From Ulota crispa (taxonomy: Eukaryota; Streptophyta; Bryopsida; Orthotrichales; Orthotrichaceae), in NCBI GenBank assembly GCA_963920765.1, contig OY987244.1, positions 6,078,501-6,142,500 of the forward strand: a DNA stretch of 64,000 nucleotides. The letters run 5' to 3'. Every line of letters starts with the position of its first letter. The first letter of the stretch is position 1. Shown here in pieces: positions 26,201-37,368 of the stretch. Under the pieces are notes generated by a model. That model was not told where the DNA came from and made no database searches. It saw only the letters and a list, made by a program, of their open reading frames with translations. The translations under genes were made by a program, and so were the position numbers.

Positions 26201-29200
26201 AATCAATTTCCTGTACAACATTGAAGTCACAGTGATTGTCTTTAAGAATTTCAAACAATTTTCAACTTTGAGCTATAACTATGCCTACATTTATTGTATG
26301 TAAGATTAAGGTGAAGTACAAAATATCGCGTTATTCATTAATTTGGGAAAGAGCGTACAAAGTGGGATTTTTAGCTTTTTTTCGAGAGAACGCCATATTC
26401 ATTGAATTAGCAATTTGTTGACTTTTTTCCAATGAAATGAGATACATATCATTTAGAAATACGTACTTTTTGGATAGAAAGTTCATTAACTTCTGAAATT
26501 TTGGACAGAAGTTCATTAACTAGGTTTCAAGTGACCTCCTTAATTTAAATTAAGGTGGCCATTTTGGATTAAGGTGAGGTACAAAATGATACCCATCGTT
26601 TTCCCAAATTAATGAATAACACGTTAAATGGTACCTCTGTTTTTCCCAATTTACCTAATATGGTGATGTTACAAGAAATATGTCTGATTTTGAGCTTTTT
26701 AGAGGGACATAAGGAGTATTTTATTAATTGTTGTTTGTTTGGAGTCATGACAATGTAGATTATTTGTAGGAAGTGATGAAGAAGAAGGGTTGTGTGTAAC
26801 AACACACCATCAAATAGGCCGTCTTCAAAGTCGCTTCCAATGCTGGCCTCGTATTTCGGTGTCAAGAACTCCTTTTCCATGCGGGACGCATGGCTCTCAG
26901 GTGCCTTTTCACCCGTGTTCCTTTTGATTTCATCATTCGCCTTCATGGCCTTGTATTCAGCCCACCGGTAGGTCGCATATGGCACCAGATTCTCCACAAC
27001 GTTGCTCGTCAACTGCAATTAATTAATTCTTAGTTCAACCCTTATTTCTTCCACTGGAAACAGAAAGTTCACCTTGGAAAGCTCATAGACAGTTACAGTA
27101 GACTTATCACTCTAATATTTAGGGGGAATTGATATGTGTAACACACCCTTTGAACTACTGTACCACACCCCCGGGGTAAACTTTAGATTTCTACCATCGA
27201 AAAGCTGAATTTGAGAATTTGGAATTCAGATTTGGACTTAGAGACCATGATTTTGTCTAGAATCATACGAAAAGTTGCAATTCAACAACCCCCAATGAAA
27301 AAATTTAGCTAGGGAGAAAAGTGTTACTTTTACTTTTGTTTGTAAAAAAATGTAATTATTTTAATTGGGTGTTGTTGAATTGCAACTTTTTGTATAATTC
27401 TAGACTAAATCATGGTCTAAGTCCAAATCTGAATTTCAAATTCTCAAATTCAGCTTTTTGGTGGTAGAAATCTAAAGTTTACCCTAGGGTGTGGTACAGT
27501 AGTTCAAAAGGTGTGGTACACATATCAATTCCCATATTTAGGGCATGATTTCTTCTTTCTATTGGTATATTTTGAGTTCTCCTGAAACTTCCCCAAAATG
27601 ATTCGATACGAGTCTTGTAATTTGGCCACTTTTGGCCGTTTAGGCACTTCGGGATTTAAAAAAGATGCGGCCATTTGCGAATCAGATGAAAAAATTGATT
27701 TGCAATTATAGAGTCAAAGGATAAGGGAATTGATATATACACACCGGGGGATTGATATTTGCACACCCCCGGGGTAAATTTTAGATTTCTACCATCACAA
27801 AGCTGAATTTGAGAATTTTGAATTCAGATTTGAACTTAGAGACAATGATTTAGTCTAGAATCATAAAAAAAATTGTAATTCAACAACACCCAATGAAAAA
27901 GCTTCTCTTTTATTACAAACAAAAGTAAAAATAACACTTTTCCCCGTAGCTAAACATTTTCATTGGGTGTTGTTGAATTGCAACTTTTTTTATGGTTCTA
28001 GACTAAATCATGGTCTTTAAGTCCAAATCTGAATTCAAAACTCTCAAACTCAGCTTTGTGATGGTAGAAATCTAAAACTTACTCCCAGAGGGAAGGTGTG
28101 CATGCAAATATCAACCCCCCGGTGTGCATATATCAATTCCTAAGAATAATCATTGTCCTGTTAATGTGATTAATTAGAGTTGCATACCTGAGAAACGATG
28201 AGGCGCTGTGCCAACATCGAACGGAGAGTATTGAAATCCTTATGTAGAATGGCTTGATAGAAGAGGCCAATGTACGATTGCAGGAAATAAACGCCAAACA
28301 CCTGCAAAACCGTAAATCCACAGATGTGTTGTTAGTCGCTAACCAAATCATGCTGTGAAAAAACGGTAGTTTAGGTAGGTCAAATTTCTGGCCTTTGATG
28401 ATGCTACTAACACGTGAATGATGTAGGGAAAATTTCATGGATGCCCCTGAAGTTTGCAATAATTTCATAGGTATCCCCTGCGTTTTCAGAAATTTCACAT
28501 ATACCCTTGGATCAAAATTTTCAAACAGTTTTTTTGTTGTGCATGCCACTTCCCTTCTCCCTTTGTGCACACACTACTTCTTTCTTGTTAAGTGTGCACA
28601 CAAAAGAAGAAGAGAAGTGCCATATATAACAAAGAAAATGCTTGAAAATTTTGGTCCAAGGGTATTTGTGAAACTTCTGAAAAAGCAGGGGTATCTATGA
28701 AAATATGGCAAACTTTAGGGGTATCCATGAAATTTTCCCAATGATATAAACAGGCACCTTGTAAATCATGCTGTTAGCTTCGGCTTCCTTGTTGGCCAAT
28801 TGTTGCGACTTTGTCAACGCTATAGCCACTTGGCCTCCGACTTTAGTGAGGTACTGGATTGCCAGAACGTATACTCCAGTGAGGCCGTACCTAAGAGTTT
28901 AACAGAATCATCTGATTAGCAAGTAAAAACTTACGCTTTCCTGTCAAACAACATTACAATTGAGATTAGAGAAAATTTCATGGATACCCCTGAAGTTTGC
29001 CATATTTTTATAGATACCCCTGCTTTTTCAGAAATGTCACAAATACTCTTGGACCAAAATTTTCAGTTGTTTATTTTGTTGTGCATGCCACTTCCCTTCT
29101 TCCTTTGTGGTGCACGCATAACAAAAAAAAAGAGTAGTGTATGCACAAAGAGAGAAGGAAGTGGCATGCACAACAAAACAATCATCTGAAAATTTTGGTC

Positions 29201-32200
29201 CAAGGGTATTTGTGAAATTTCTGAAAAAGCAGGGGCATCTATGAAAACACAACAATCTTCAGGGGTATCCATGAAAATATTGCAAACTTCAGGGGTATCC
29301 ATGAAAATATTGCAATTTCAGGGGTATCCATGAAGTTCTCCCTTGAGATTAGACATACAATGTCGAGGTCAAGCTTTGTTACTTGAAGAGGTCGTTGGCG
29401 GCGAATTTGTTGAGATGAGCGTACAGGAGCTCAAAGGGCAACTGAACACACAAAATGCAGGTGACAGCGATCATGCTGTTTTTGACGCTGCGGATGCGAG
29501 ACAACCATTCTTCTTTTCCAAGGACCTTGGCCTCATAATCAGATACGTTGGCTCCATACACTTCTTCTTGCTTTGCCACTCCCCTGAGGAGAGCCCCTTG
29601 CTGCTCTCTCGTCAGAGCTTTAATTGTTTGCAGCTCCTCACTTTCATAACTCATCCCCCAACTTTACCAGACAATTGTCATAGTCAGCAAAAATGACAGC
29701 AAATTCTACATTCTGCTAACAGCACTTATCCATCCACATGTTAGTAAATCCTTTGTGTTTGTCTTTTACATTTTGGTATAAACACTAGAAGGAAAACGTG
29801 TCCTAAATGAATGGTTCACAACAATTGCAAATGTTTTAAACAACTATAATTGAGTCATTGTACAGTTGTTTAGGACATTTGTAGTTGTTGTGAATTACTC
29901 CCTCTATCCCTCTATAAAACTCCAAATTAGGCATAGTTCTTGTCCCACTAAAAAGCTCCATTTTGCTAATTTCAATTGTTGAGTAACCATTTGTCATGTT
30001 CAATGATCTCAGGGGGCAAGTTAAGCAATTAGAGAGCATTCCTCTTCTAACAAGCTTGGCCTTGCCCATATGAGGTACCATTGTTGCTACTAATCTTTAA
30101 ACCATCAATAATGAGGAACTAGCAACAAGTACAAATATAGTACTTTTGCATGGAATTTGGGTGCCCAAATGGCAACATCAAAGCTGGAGATTTTGCAAAC
30201 ATTTGGTAGATGGTATATTGATTCTAGAACGCATGTGTCATTAGTACAAAGACTAAAATAATGAGGAGCTAGCAGCATTTACAAACTATGTACAAATATG
30301 ATATTTTTAACATGGAATTTTGGCTGCTCAACTGGCAGCTTTAAAGATAAAAAAATTTGCATACATTTGACAGATGAGTTACTTACTTTGGATTGCATAT
30401 GTCATTAGAAAAATTATTGATTATATAGTTAATTCCTCATGTTTAAGTTTTTTGGAGTTTCATAATGGGACAGAGGGAGTAGTTGTTTAGGACGCGTCTT
30501 TCTTCTAGTGAAATCTCAAAAAAAAATTGTGTACAATTATTTTGTGGTTCAAAGAATTCAAGTTTGATTCATAGAATGTTTTAACTTCTTTTCCAACTTG
30601 ATTCTTCATAATTGCAGTTTGCTGCAGTCACTTGATGCACGAAAAGAGCTTACTTGTTCTGGAGACTTGCATTCCGCCGCCGCCAAAACTGGAGAAAAAT
30701 TACTGCCCAGACGACGACGATCATGGCGTAGACTGGAGGTACTGCTGGTTCCACTGCTCTGTTCCAGACCAGGCTTACAATGTCAACAATATTTAAAACT
30801 CATGCATTCCAGCATTGGTCTATACTGATTGCCTTTCAATAAGTACATTTCAACATTATGCCACCATCCTGTTCCTTCAGTCATTCACTCACATTTCATT
30901 TAAATTTTCTTGTTGTACAGTGCATGACACTTAAAACCAACAACTCCCAATTCAAGTGGTTAGCCTAAGGCTTTGTGAAAAAAAAGTTATCAAAAATTCA
31001 AGTCCACCAAGATGAAGCTTAGGGTTTGTCTCGCTTGGTGGTGGAGTTACTTTTGAGCTAATGAGTACATGTATTGTGACTTAATATTTCTTGTTTGGCT
31101 AATAGTTGTTGGTTATAAGTGTCATGCACTATATGGATTGCTTCAATGCTTTACAGGAAAAATAAAACAATCCTATACTCTAGCATTGTACAGTACAAAA
31201 TGGTTTCTCTGCTGGATTCTATCTTCTTCATAAGAAAATCATTATCATCTTTTTTCAAGGTGCGCACAAGTCTGTGTCACTTCAATCTTAATTTGAAACC
31301 ATATCCTGATTCTTAGTTCTTAGCTGATACTACTCGGGTGGATCTGAATAAGTTCTTGCATTATCGTCGTTCATTTGATTGCAAGTTCAGCTACTAACCC
31401 TTGGTGTGTTACATTCAGTATGATTCCCAGAACTGCCGGGAAAATAAGCCACTTTGTGTACATGCCCAAGAAGGCGAAGTAGATAGCCACCTGCATGAAC
31501 GGCAATTCTAGCTAAGTGAGTCAAATAAAAACAAACAGTTTAATCGTCGTACAGATTTATGCATAATCCATGAAAATAATGACCGAACGAACTCTACAAA
31601 GCTTTGAAGTTGCAGTTTACTGGTTCCGGATCAAAGTGGGAGAGACTTTGCTTTGACAAAATTTACATCTTTAATACAGGAATTGATATATGTACCACCT
31701 CTTTTCGACTATTCTACCACACCTACTATATATGACCAATATTTACAATATTAAAATAAGTGTGGACCATGGGCAAAACATCCCTAATTTGAAAATACAA
31801 CTTGACATAGAAGTTGCAACTTTAATCTTGTTTTTCTACTCCTAATTTTGCTCATAGTATTGATTAAATAAAAACTAAATTAAAGTAAGCATAATTTAGA
31901 ATTTAGAATTAATACTATGAGTGGGATCTAGAGCTAAAAACAAAATCAAAGTTGCAACTTCTATGTCAAGTTTTATTTTCAAATTAGTGATGTTTTACCC
32001 ATGGTCCACACCTACTTCAATATTGTAAATATTGGCCATATATAGTAAATGTGGTAGAATAGTCGAAAAGGGGTGGTACATATATCAATTCCCCTATAAT
32101 ACATGTGTGGAAGTTTGAATGAATTCTTACAAAAGTGTGAAAAGGGAGCCAATGCTATACTACAGTGTGCATACGCTGACAAAACCTTGACTACCGTTAG

Positions 32201-34569
32201 TTTTACAGTTAGTTTTAACCTCCACATGAATTAATATGTTTTATTTCTAAATTTACAGGGACAGAGTCTCTCCTTACCTTGGCACCGAAGTATGCATTGA
32301 TGTTATCAAGGGGCTGCTGAGAAAGGTCCATCCACCTGAACGCCCAGTTCTCCAGCAGCCATTTTCGTTGCTGCTCTTCTGCAAGTCAGAGAGAACAATC
32401 ACTGAGGTAGCAACACCCATAACCATCACTGTACCCATATTAACCATCACCTCTAAAATCTTGGAAAATCTGTGGAAGTGAATAGATGTAATTACAAGGA
32501 TGTACAGTACAACATGTGAACATGAAACCTTAGTGTTGGCACTAGATGCAATTGTAGTCGGCTCTTTAAACAATTCACAACTTATTCTCACAGTATCCAA
32601 ATAACACACTATTAGAAAGTGCAAACTCATAATTTTTCTCTTGCTAATATGATCCTATAATTTGCTAGATGTTTATTAATAACCATCATCTTCAAAACCC
32701 TTAATTTGACGGTTATGGGTGCTGCTACCTTAAATGAGAATGAGACTGGATGACAATTATGAGGTTGGAAAACTGGGTTAGGGATCTCAAAGTAGAGTGC
32801 CACCAAAAGGAAGGAGGCTAAATTACGATGAAGTGGCATGATTTCCTTGATGACCCCCTCGTCTTGCAATTTCTTCACCAACGATGAGTTTGGAGTGTTG
32901 TCCGGGCCAGTCACGGAATGGATGATGGTGATGAGACATTGATACCGTTCTGTCCAACTAAACAGAGCATCACCCAATGGCTGTCGACAAAAAGAATCCT
33001 GACGCTCCCAATCAAAGACCACATCCAATCCTGCGTGCAAATTGGCTGTAAGTCACAACCTTTGTATATTCCAACAGTAAAGTCATCCAACCAACTCCAA
33101 CCAACTCCTAATTAACAAAAGAGTTAATGGTTTGATACTGACCAAAACCGATTGATACGCGCTATCCATTAAATTGGGAAAAAGCTTACATAGTGGGGCT
33201 TTAGAATTTTTCATTTCTAAGAGCTTTTAGGTGATTTAGAGTGAATGTTATGATGATTTCTTCAAAACCTTACATCAATGATGAAATACCTGATGGGAAT
33301 TGTCAAAAAAAACTCACTTCAAATCATCAAATATCCTCACAAAATTTAGTATTCCCAGAATATGTTTTGGGAAAGTGTTTTTTCCCAATTTAATGAATAA
33401 CGCGTTTTGATCATACTGAGAGAAATATAACGCGTTTTGATCATACTGAGAGAAATATAATAGAGCTGGGTCCAGTCTCTATCACGAGAACTAGAGGCGA
33501 TCGCATGACAGTGTTGTTAAAATGAATAACATACCCAAAGGAAAATCCACAAACGATCTTAAAACTGTAGTAAAAAAGAACATGAGGCCCAATTTGGACC
33601 TCTTGGTAGTTAAGACATTATATAAAAGACTCTAGTTGAAGTGGATGTGAACGCGTTCCCTGAGCTACATTGATCAATCGTTACATTGCAATATCCACAT
33701 GCTAGTCAGAGTTAACTTGCAACACATTGCAGGTTTGATTAATCTCGTACCTACATTCGTAGGTTTCTTGAGCCTCAATTTCTCTGCTGCCCGTCCAATG
33801 ACTTCGAGGGGCGCTGCAATCTGCCACACCACAAATGCAGGTCCTCACTTGCATATAACATCCAATAGATATTTGGTAAATTAGGAAAAAATCTTTCACT
33901 ATTTCTGTCATTATGTACAATTTAGCATATTACAAAAAAACAAGCACGCATATTCGTGTACAATAATGAAGTCTTAGTGTTCACCTCCAAGAATTTCAAA
34001 TAATTACAACTTTGAGCTATAGCTATGCCTACATTTATTGTATCGTATGTAAGATTAAGGTAGAGTACAAAATGGTCCCTCTGTTTTTCCCAATTTACCT
34101 AATATGGTGTTCCATTTTTTACGGACAGAATTTGGTTGCGTGCCCTAAGTTGACAGCTCTTAAATAATTAGGCTTCAAGCAGAGCATGTTCCTTTTTTAC
34201 CTTGAGAAATACCAAGTAGTTTGCCCCCTCGTCTTGCTCAACAACTAAACCTGCGTCCGTTAACGCTGTGAACAGGTGCTTGACAGGGTACTCCCCAACC
34301 TCCTGCATCCACAGCATCAAAAATCATCAAAATGCTGGCATCAAAAATCATCAATATGCTGGCATTGAAAATCATCAAAAGACTAAATTTTTTTAATTCT
34401 CAGGTGAACCTTCAACATTGACAGGCTCTTTAGAAAATAAACAACTTCTTACTTCTCGTTTGTTTCCAGCCTCTTTGGAATCGATCACAACGGCTATTTC
34501 AAATGGAGGCGTCTCATTCGTCTCCTTCCCATTCACATCCCAAGTCGAGTTTCGGGCAGATTCCTCCAT
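23226..34569 (-). CDS. Plant anoctamin (TMEM16-like) membrane protein
   Basis: TMEM16/anoctamin family; animal and fungal members are Ca2+-activated chloride channels or lipid scramblases, and the plant members resemble Arabidopsis At1g73020. Exons 5' to 3': 34569-34453, 34302-34201, 33820-33751, 33030-32827, 32378-32278, 31490-31399, 30758-30654, 29661-29383, 28890-28758, 28301-28188, 27012-26808, 25578-25496, 25363-25256, 24491-24333, 23366-23226; all GT-AG and in phase, 670 residues, close to the 665 of At1g73020 as I recall it. Seen: soluble N-terminus with [10 protein letters not shown] near 118, NWAFRWMDL near 174, first membrane segment [20 protein letters not shown] at 199-218, then [20 protein letters not shown] near 503-522 and [14 protein letters not shown] at 536-549. 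E446, D508, E511, E540 and D544 fall on Ca2+-ligand positions of TMEM16A by eye. An ATG at 34626 is in frame but the sequence between looks like leader. Several introns carry MITEs. The exon 6/7 junction was chosen because it restores the family's spacing exactly. Confidence 0.93.
24480..25060. repeat. Tandem duplication in an anoctamin intron carrying a decoy acceptor
   Basis: The motif CAATTCTGGTTRGTRAA followed by TTCATCATGTTTTC and an ATTCTRTAAAGTT stretch recurs near 24509, 24684 and 24838. The copy near 24812-24835 also repeats AAACCAAGGTTCTACAGAAA, which at 24480-24500 is the true 3' splice site of the 24333-24491 exon. So the intron contains a second copy of that acceptor and first exon bases about 330 bp upstream in the transcript. 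Confidence 0.7.
25620..26115. mobile_element. Stowaway-like MITE, one end intact
   Basis: Starts TACTCCCTCTGTCCC, the typical Stowaway terminus with TA target. Interior matches the elements at 29896 and 41563 (GAGGTACC, AAGCAATTAGAGAGCATTCC). No GGGAGTA right end was found, so it is probably truncated by the next element. Confidence 0.6.
26119..26656. mobile_element. AGGTAAATTGGGAAAA MITE with a nested relative
   Basis: Outer ends AGGTAAATTGGGAAAA and TTTTCCCAATTTACCT. Inside, about 26331-26625, a second pair ATTCATTAATTTGGGAAA / TTTCCCAAATTAATGAAT is found. The outer family recurs at 33875-34100 and the inner at about 33158-33403. All are in anoctamin introns. Confidence 0.6.
27124..27533. 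mobile_element. Foldback MITE, GGGAATTGATAT family, copy 1
   Basis: 410 bp, nearly one long palindrome. Ends GGGAATTGATATGTGTA and TACACATATCAATTCCC; exact 9-bp target duplication ATATTTAGG at 27115-27123 and 27534-27542. A 9-bp duplication points to Mutator-like mobilisation. It lies in the same anoctamin intron as copy 2. Confidence 0.85.
27725..28140. mobile_element. Foldback MITE, GGGAATTGATAT family, copy 2
   Basis: 416 bp; ends GGGAATTGATATATAC and ATATATCAATTCC; flanks AAAGGATAA and TAAGAATAA match at 7 of 9. Inner arms share GCAATTCAACAACACCCAAT with copy 1. The target-site copy ends 39 bp from the 28188-28301 exon. Confidence 0.75.
28426..28739. mobile_element. Foldback MITE, GGGAAAATTTCATGG family, copy 1
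   Basis: 314 bp, ends GGGAAAATTTCATGGATG and CATCCATGAAATTTTCCC-like, flanks AATGATGTA and AATGATATA (8 of 9). The right flank ends at 28748, 7 bp from the splice donor of the 28758-28890 anoctamin exon. Confidence 0.8.
28969..29342. mobile_element. Foldback MITE, GGGAAAATTTCATGG family, copy 2
   Basis: 374 bp with an exact 9-bp target duplication TTGAGATTA at 28960-28968 and 29343-29351. The right terminus is repeated about three times in tandem (AGGGGTATCCATGAAAATAT units near 29210-29330), making this copy longer than its relatives. It ends 32 bp from the donor of the 29383-29661 exon. Confidence 0.85.
29896..30481. mobile_element. Stowaway-like MITE, possibly composite
   Basis: Ends TACTCCCTCTATCCC and GGGACAGAGGGAGTA, bounded by TA. 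The interior contains two diverged halves of the same sequence (AGCTAGCAGCATTTAC and CTAGCAACAAGTAC contexts), so it may be two copies fused head to tail. In an anoctamin intron. Confidence 0.7.
31679..32094. mobile_element. Foldback MITE, GGGAATTGATAT family, copy 3
   Basis: 416 bp; ends GGAATTGATATATGTACC and GGTACATATATCAATTCC; flanks TTTAATACA and TATAATACA (8 of 9). Interior arms differ from copies 1 and 2 but are again palindromic. In an anoctamin intron. Confidence 0.8.
32403..32733. mobile_element. GGTAGCAGCACCCATAACC MITE, copy 1
   Basis: Ends GAGGTAGCAACACCCATAAC and GGTTATGGGTGCTGCTACCT. Interior (TCTTGGAAAATCTGTGGAAG, TGCAATTGTAGTCGGC) matches 43825-44142 closely. It begins 23 bp beyond the acceptor of the 32278-32378 anoctamin exon. 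Confidence 0.75.
33158..33403. mobile_element. CATTAAATTGGGAAAA MITE
   Basis: Inverted ends CCATTAAATTGGGAAAA and TTTTTCCCAATTTAATG, about 245 bp, in an anoctamin intron. Directly after it a 30-bp unit starting CGCGTTTTGATCATACTGAG occurs twice in tandem (about 33401-33461). Confidence 0.55.
33875..34100. mobile_element. AGGTAAATTGGGAAAA-family MITE, short copy
   Basis: Ends GGTAAATTAGGAAAAA and TTTTTCCCAATTTACC, about 226 bp. Interior CACTATTTCTGTCATTATGT matches 26119-26656. Lies between anoctamin exons 2 and 3. Confidence 0.55.
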
Positions 34570-36860
34570 TTTTGAACTCAAAAGTTCTACTGCAGGGTAC
34601 GTGCAACATCCATCATGATACCACATTAGTCATCAATTTTACTTTTGAAATTGAATTCCAGGTGCCCAATTTCTGAATCAAAATCGTACAATCCTGGCCA
34701 TACAATTTCTCAGGGTCAAGAAAATTTCACCCCCACGAACCTGTTAAGAATCCACGCCATTAACCCCTAAAGAACGAATAATTCATAATTTTAAAACGAC
34801 CGGTTCAGTTCATCGTCTTCACATTTCAGAATAGATCAGCTTCTATATCACCATAATCAACGAAGGACATTGCATGAATTGATCAATCAAGCAATCAAGA
34901 CAACAGAATATGACAACAGTCATATTTAATCAACTCAAAACTGTCAAAAAAAAAAACGAGAGATATAAGATCAGCATTTAGGATTAACTTAAACACTCAA
35001 ACAGCATGAGCTTTTGTAATGACAGAGCCTGTCACGTCCAGAGCTAAAGCTAAAGCAATTACCACAATGATAGGTTTCAGAAGGAATGAACTAATCTACT
35101 CTAAGCTCAAAAAAATTCATGCAGAGTAGAACAATATGAGATGCTTCATTTGTGAGATAATATTAACATGCTCACGTACCTGTTACGACCTAGCTCGCCC
35201 TCAGGAATGTGGACCTCAAAAGGTTGAACAGTTCGTAGTTGATAATTCAGTGACAACTACTTATGCAAACTCACATCGATCGCCTCTTGAGCTCCACCGA
35301 CCTTTTGCTTGTTGTGATCTCATGAGAAAAAGTCTTAAGATTCTCCAAGCACGGTTGTAAAAGGAGTTCAGTGGAGCTGCGACAGTGGAGTAGATTGTAG
35401 GAAATGTGCTTCCTTGGCTTGACTGAGCTCATCAGTGGGGAGCCGGCCCAGGCTGCCACTTGGCGATGGCAGATCCACGTTGGAGCCTGCCACGTCGGAG
35501 TGTCAGCCACGTGTCGGAATTTCTGGCGTCACCGACTGATTGGCTGGTTTTACTAAGCTTAGATGGCATGCCGCTTTGTTAGGCCAGTGTGGGAAAATCT
35601 CAGCATCTTTTACAAACAAGGGTAAAGAAATAAGCTGTCCCCTACGTTGGATTTGGTCAGATTTATCCTCTTCCGTGATTCATTACAACAGGGTCTCTGA
35701 ATCCAAAGATGAATTCAAATTTCTTAACCCCTGAGCGCCCAGAGCGTGTTTCAGAATTGGGAGCCAAATGGGGTTTTTATTGGGCACCACAGATTGAAAA
35801 AGTGCATCCAAGAGACTAATTGATCGTAGGATTGGAAGAAGACGACCTCCCTTGCTGATGAGGATCAATCTTGAGAGATTTAACCGTACCAATAGAGAAC
35901 TAAAGAGATATTTATTTTGGATCCCCAGCAAGAGTATATTGTCGCTGGGGCGCTCAGGGTTAAATTGATAGTAAATATCTAAAGTTTTACAAAATCTGGT
36001 GCATAACATTGTTCACCCGGTTTTATATATATCTCCCCCTAGATGGAGGGATGTTTCCCGAGAGGGATATTTCCCCCTATATACCTGTGGGGGAGAATTT
36101 AGTGATAAATCCTCAAAACTGATTGATGAGGGCCAAAGTAAGCAAATGGTATTTGCTAGGATCCTCATATTGGGGGAGCAAAAGGGAACCCTAGTGAAAG
36201 TTAACAATGTTATGGGGTGAGGTGGGTGAAAAAGCTGAGATTTTTCACCTTGGCTCCACAAAACGGCATATCATCTAGTCCCAACCGGGGGGAGGACTGG
36301 CTACTAGTACAAAATCACCTCATTGAAATAGTAAGAAAACCACAAGTACACTTTGGTTTGAAGCCAAAATTTTCTAAAAGACTTTTCTCAAAGGTTAAAT
36401 TGGACATCCTTGAAATTGATCTTTGATAAAGCCCTCTACTCTTATAGTTTGAGAGCAGATGGAGAGCAAATTTGACAAGTTGTTGTTGAATTGATTATTT
36501 TTTTGAGAAAAAAGTAGTTCGACATCAAATTTCATAATTAGACAAAGACTAGGCATTTTCCAAAAAAGTTGTTCTTATTTGATGTTTAGTTAACTATTTT
36601 AGTAGAATCAAACCATTTTTAAGCCACTTCAGCTTTTTGAAATTAGCCCTTACTATAGAGTTTGCAATAGATTGAGACTTCCTTGAACTTGCCTTGTTGT
36701 GTGAAGTTTAAAATCGATATATCATAAATAATTGGGAGAAATAAATTGATATAGATTTTAAACAAAAATCTTATAAACCACCACCCCCCTCCCCACCCCC
36801 ATTGACTCGCATTAGAATGCCCAAAGTAGGTTTTTCCTTTAGCTATTTCCAGGGCATATT
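34570..36860. other. Divergent upstream region of the anoctamin and small membrane-protein genes
   Basis: Presumed promoters of both genes. A lone TTAA element terminus, TTAACCCCTAAAGAACG, sits near 34763. About 35600-36260 is related to 15930-16180 (shared TCTGAATCCAAAGATG-like and TCACCTTGGCTCC-like segments) and is interrupted by the element at 35728. No gene is supported. Confidence 0.5.
35728..35959. mobile_element. Short TTAA-flanked element F with GAGCGCCC termini
   Basis: TTAA at 35724-35727 and 35960-35963. Left end CCCCTGAGCGCCCAGAGCG, right end inward CCCTGAGCGCCCCAGCG. 232 bp. The related sequence near 16045-16085 runs uninterrupted through CAAATTTCTCAAATT, an approximate empty site. 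Termini beyond CCC differ from the CCCCTAAAGGACC family, so this is a second TTAA-targeting family or subfamily. Confidence 0.7.
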
Positions 36861-37190
36861 CACTTTCTCCTTCTCGAACCCTCACCTTTTCTTTCTCGAG
36901 CCTCGCCTTTTCTTTCTTGAGCCTCACGTTCTCTTTCTCATGCCTCACTTTCTCCTTCTCAAGCCTCGCCTTTTCTTTCTCGAGCCCCACCTTTTCTTTC
37001 TCGAGCCCCACCTTTTCTTTCTCGAGCCCCACCTTTTCTTTCTCATGCCTCACTTTCTCCTTCTCGAGCCTCACCTTCTCCTTCTCGAGCCTCACCTTTT
37101 CTTTCTCAAACCCTCGCCTTTTCTTTCTCGAGCCTCACCATTTCTTTCTTGAGCCTCACTTTTCTTTCTCGAGCCTCACCTTTTCTTTCC
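36861..37190. repeat. 21-bp CT-rich minisatellite
   Basis: About 15 units of a 21-bp repeat with core TCGAGCCYCACCTTTTCTT, each carrying CTCGAG or a variant. It directly precedes the presumed leader of the plus-strand gene at 37369. Because 21 is a multiple of 3, the minus strand reads as an uninterrupted heptad string (LEKEKVG/R), but no exon structure supports a protein. Confidence 0.8.
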
Positions 37191-37368
37191 ACACCTCACA
37201 CTTTTGTGTACCTCCTATCACCGTTTCTTTCCACCTTCTGGCCCTGACGCACCTGTTCTCGATTCCTCATCGATCTCCGAACTTTGTTTTTATTGCAGAA
37301 TCGCCAGCTGCGTATCCGGCAACACTCGCAAGAGTCGGCATTCTGGTAAATCGAAGCTTTCACGAGCG

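Noticed and set aside
32627..33040. 137-codon frame as a stand-alone gene
   Set aside because: It is anoctamin exon 4 (32827-33030) plus intron read-through.
36643..37095. 150-codon minus-strand LEKEKV coiled-coil frame
   Set aside because: Explained by the 21-bp minisatellite; no splice partners, and it opposes a better-supported plus-strand leader.
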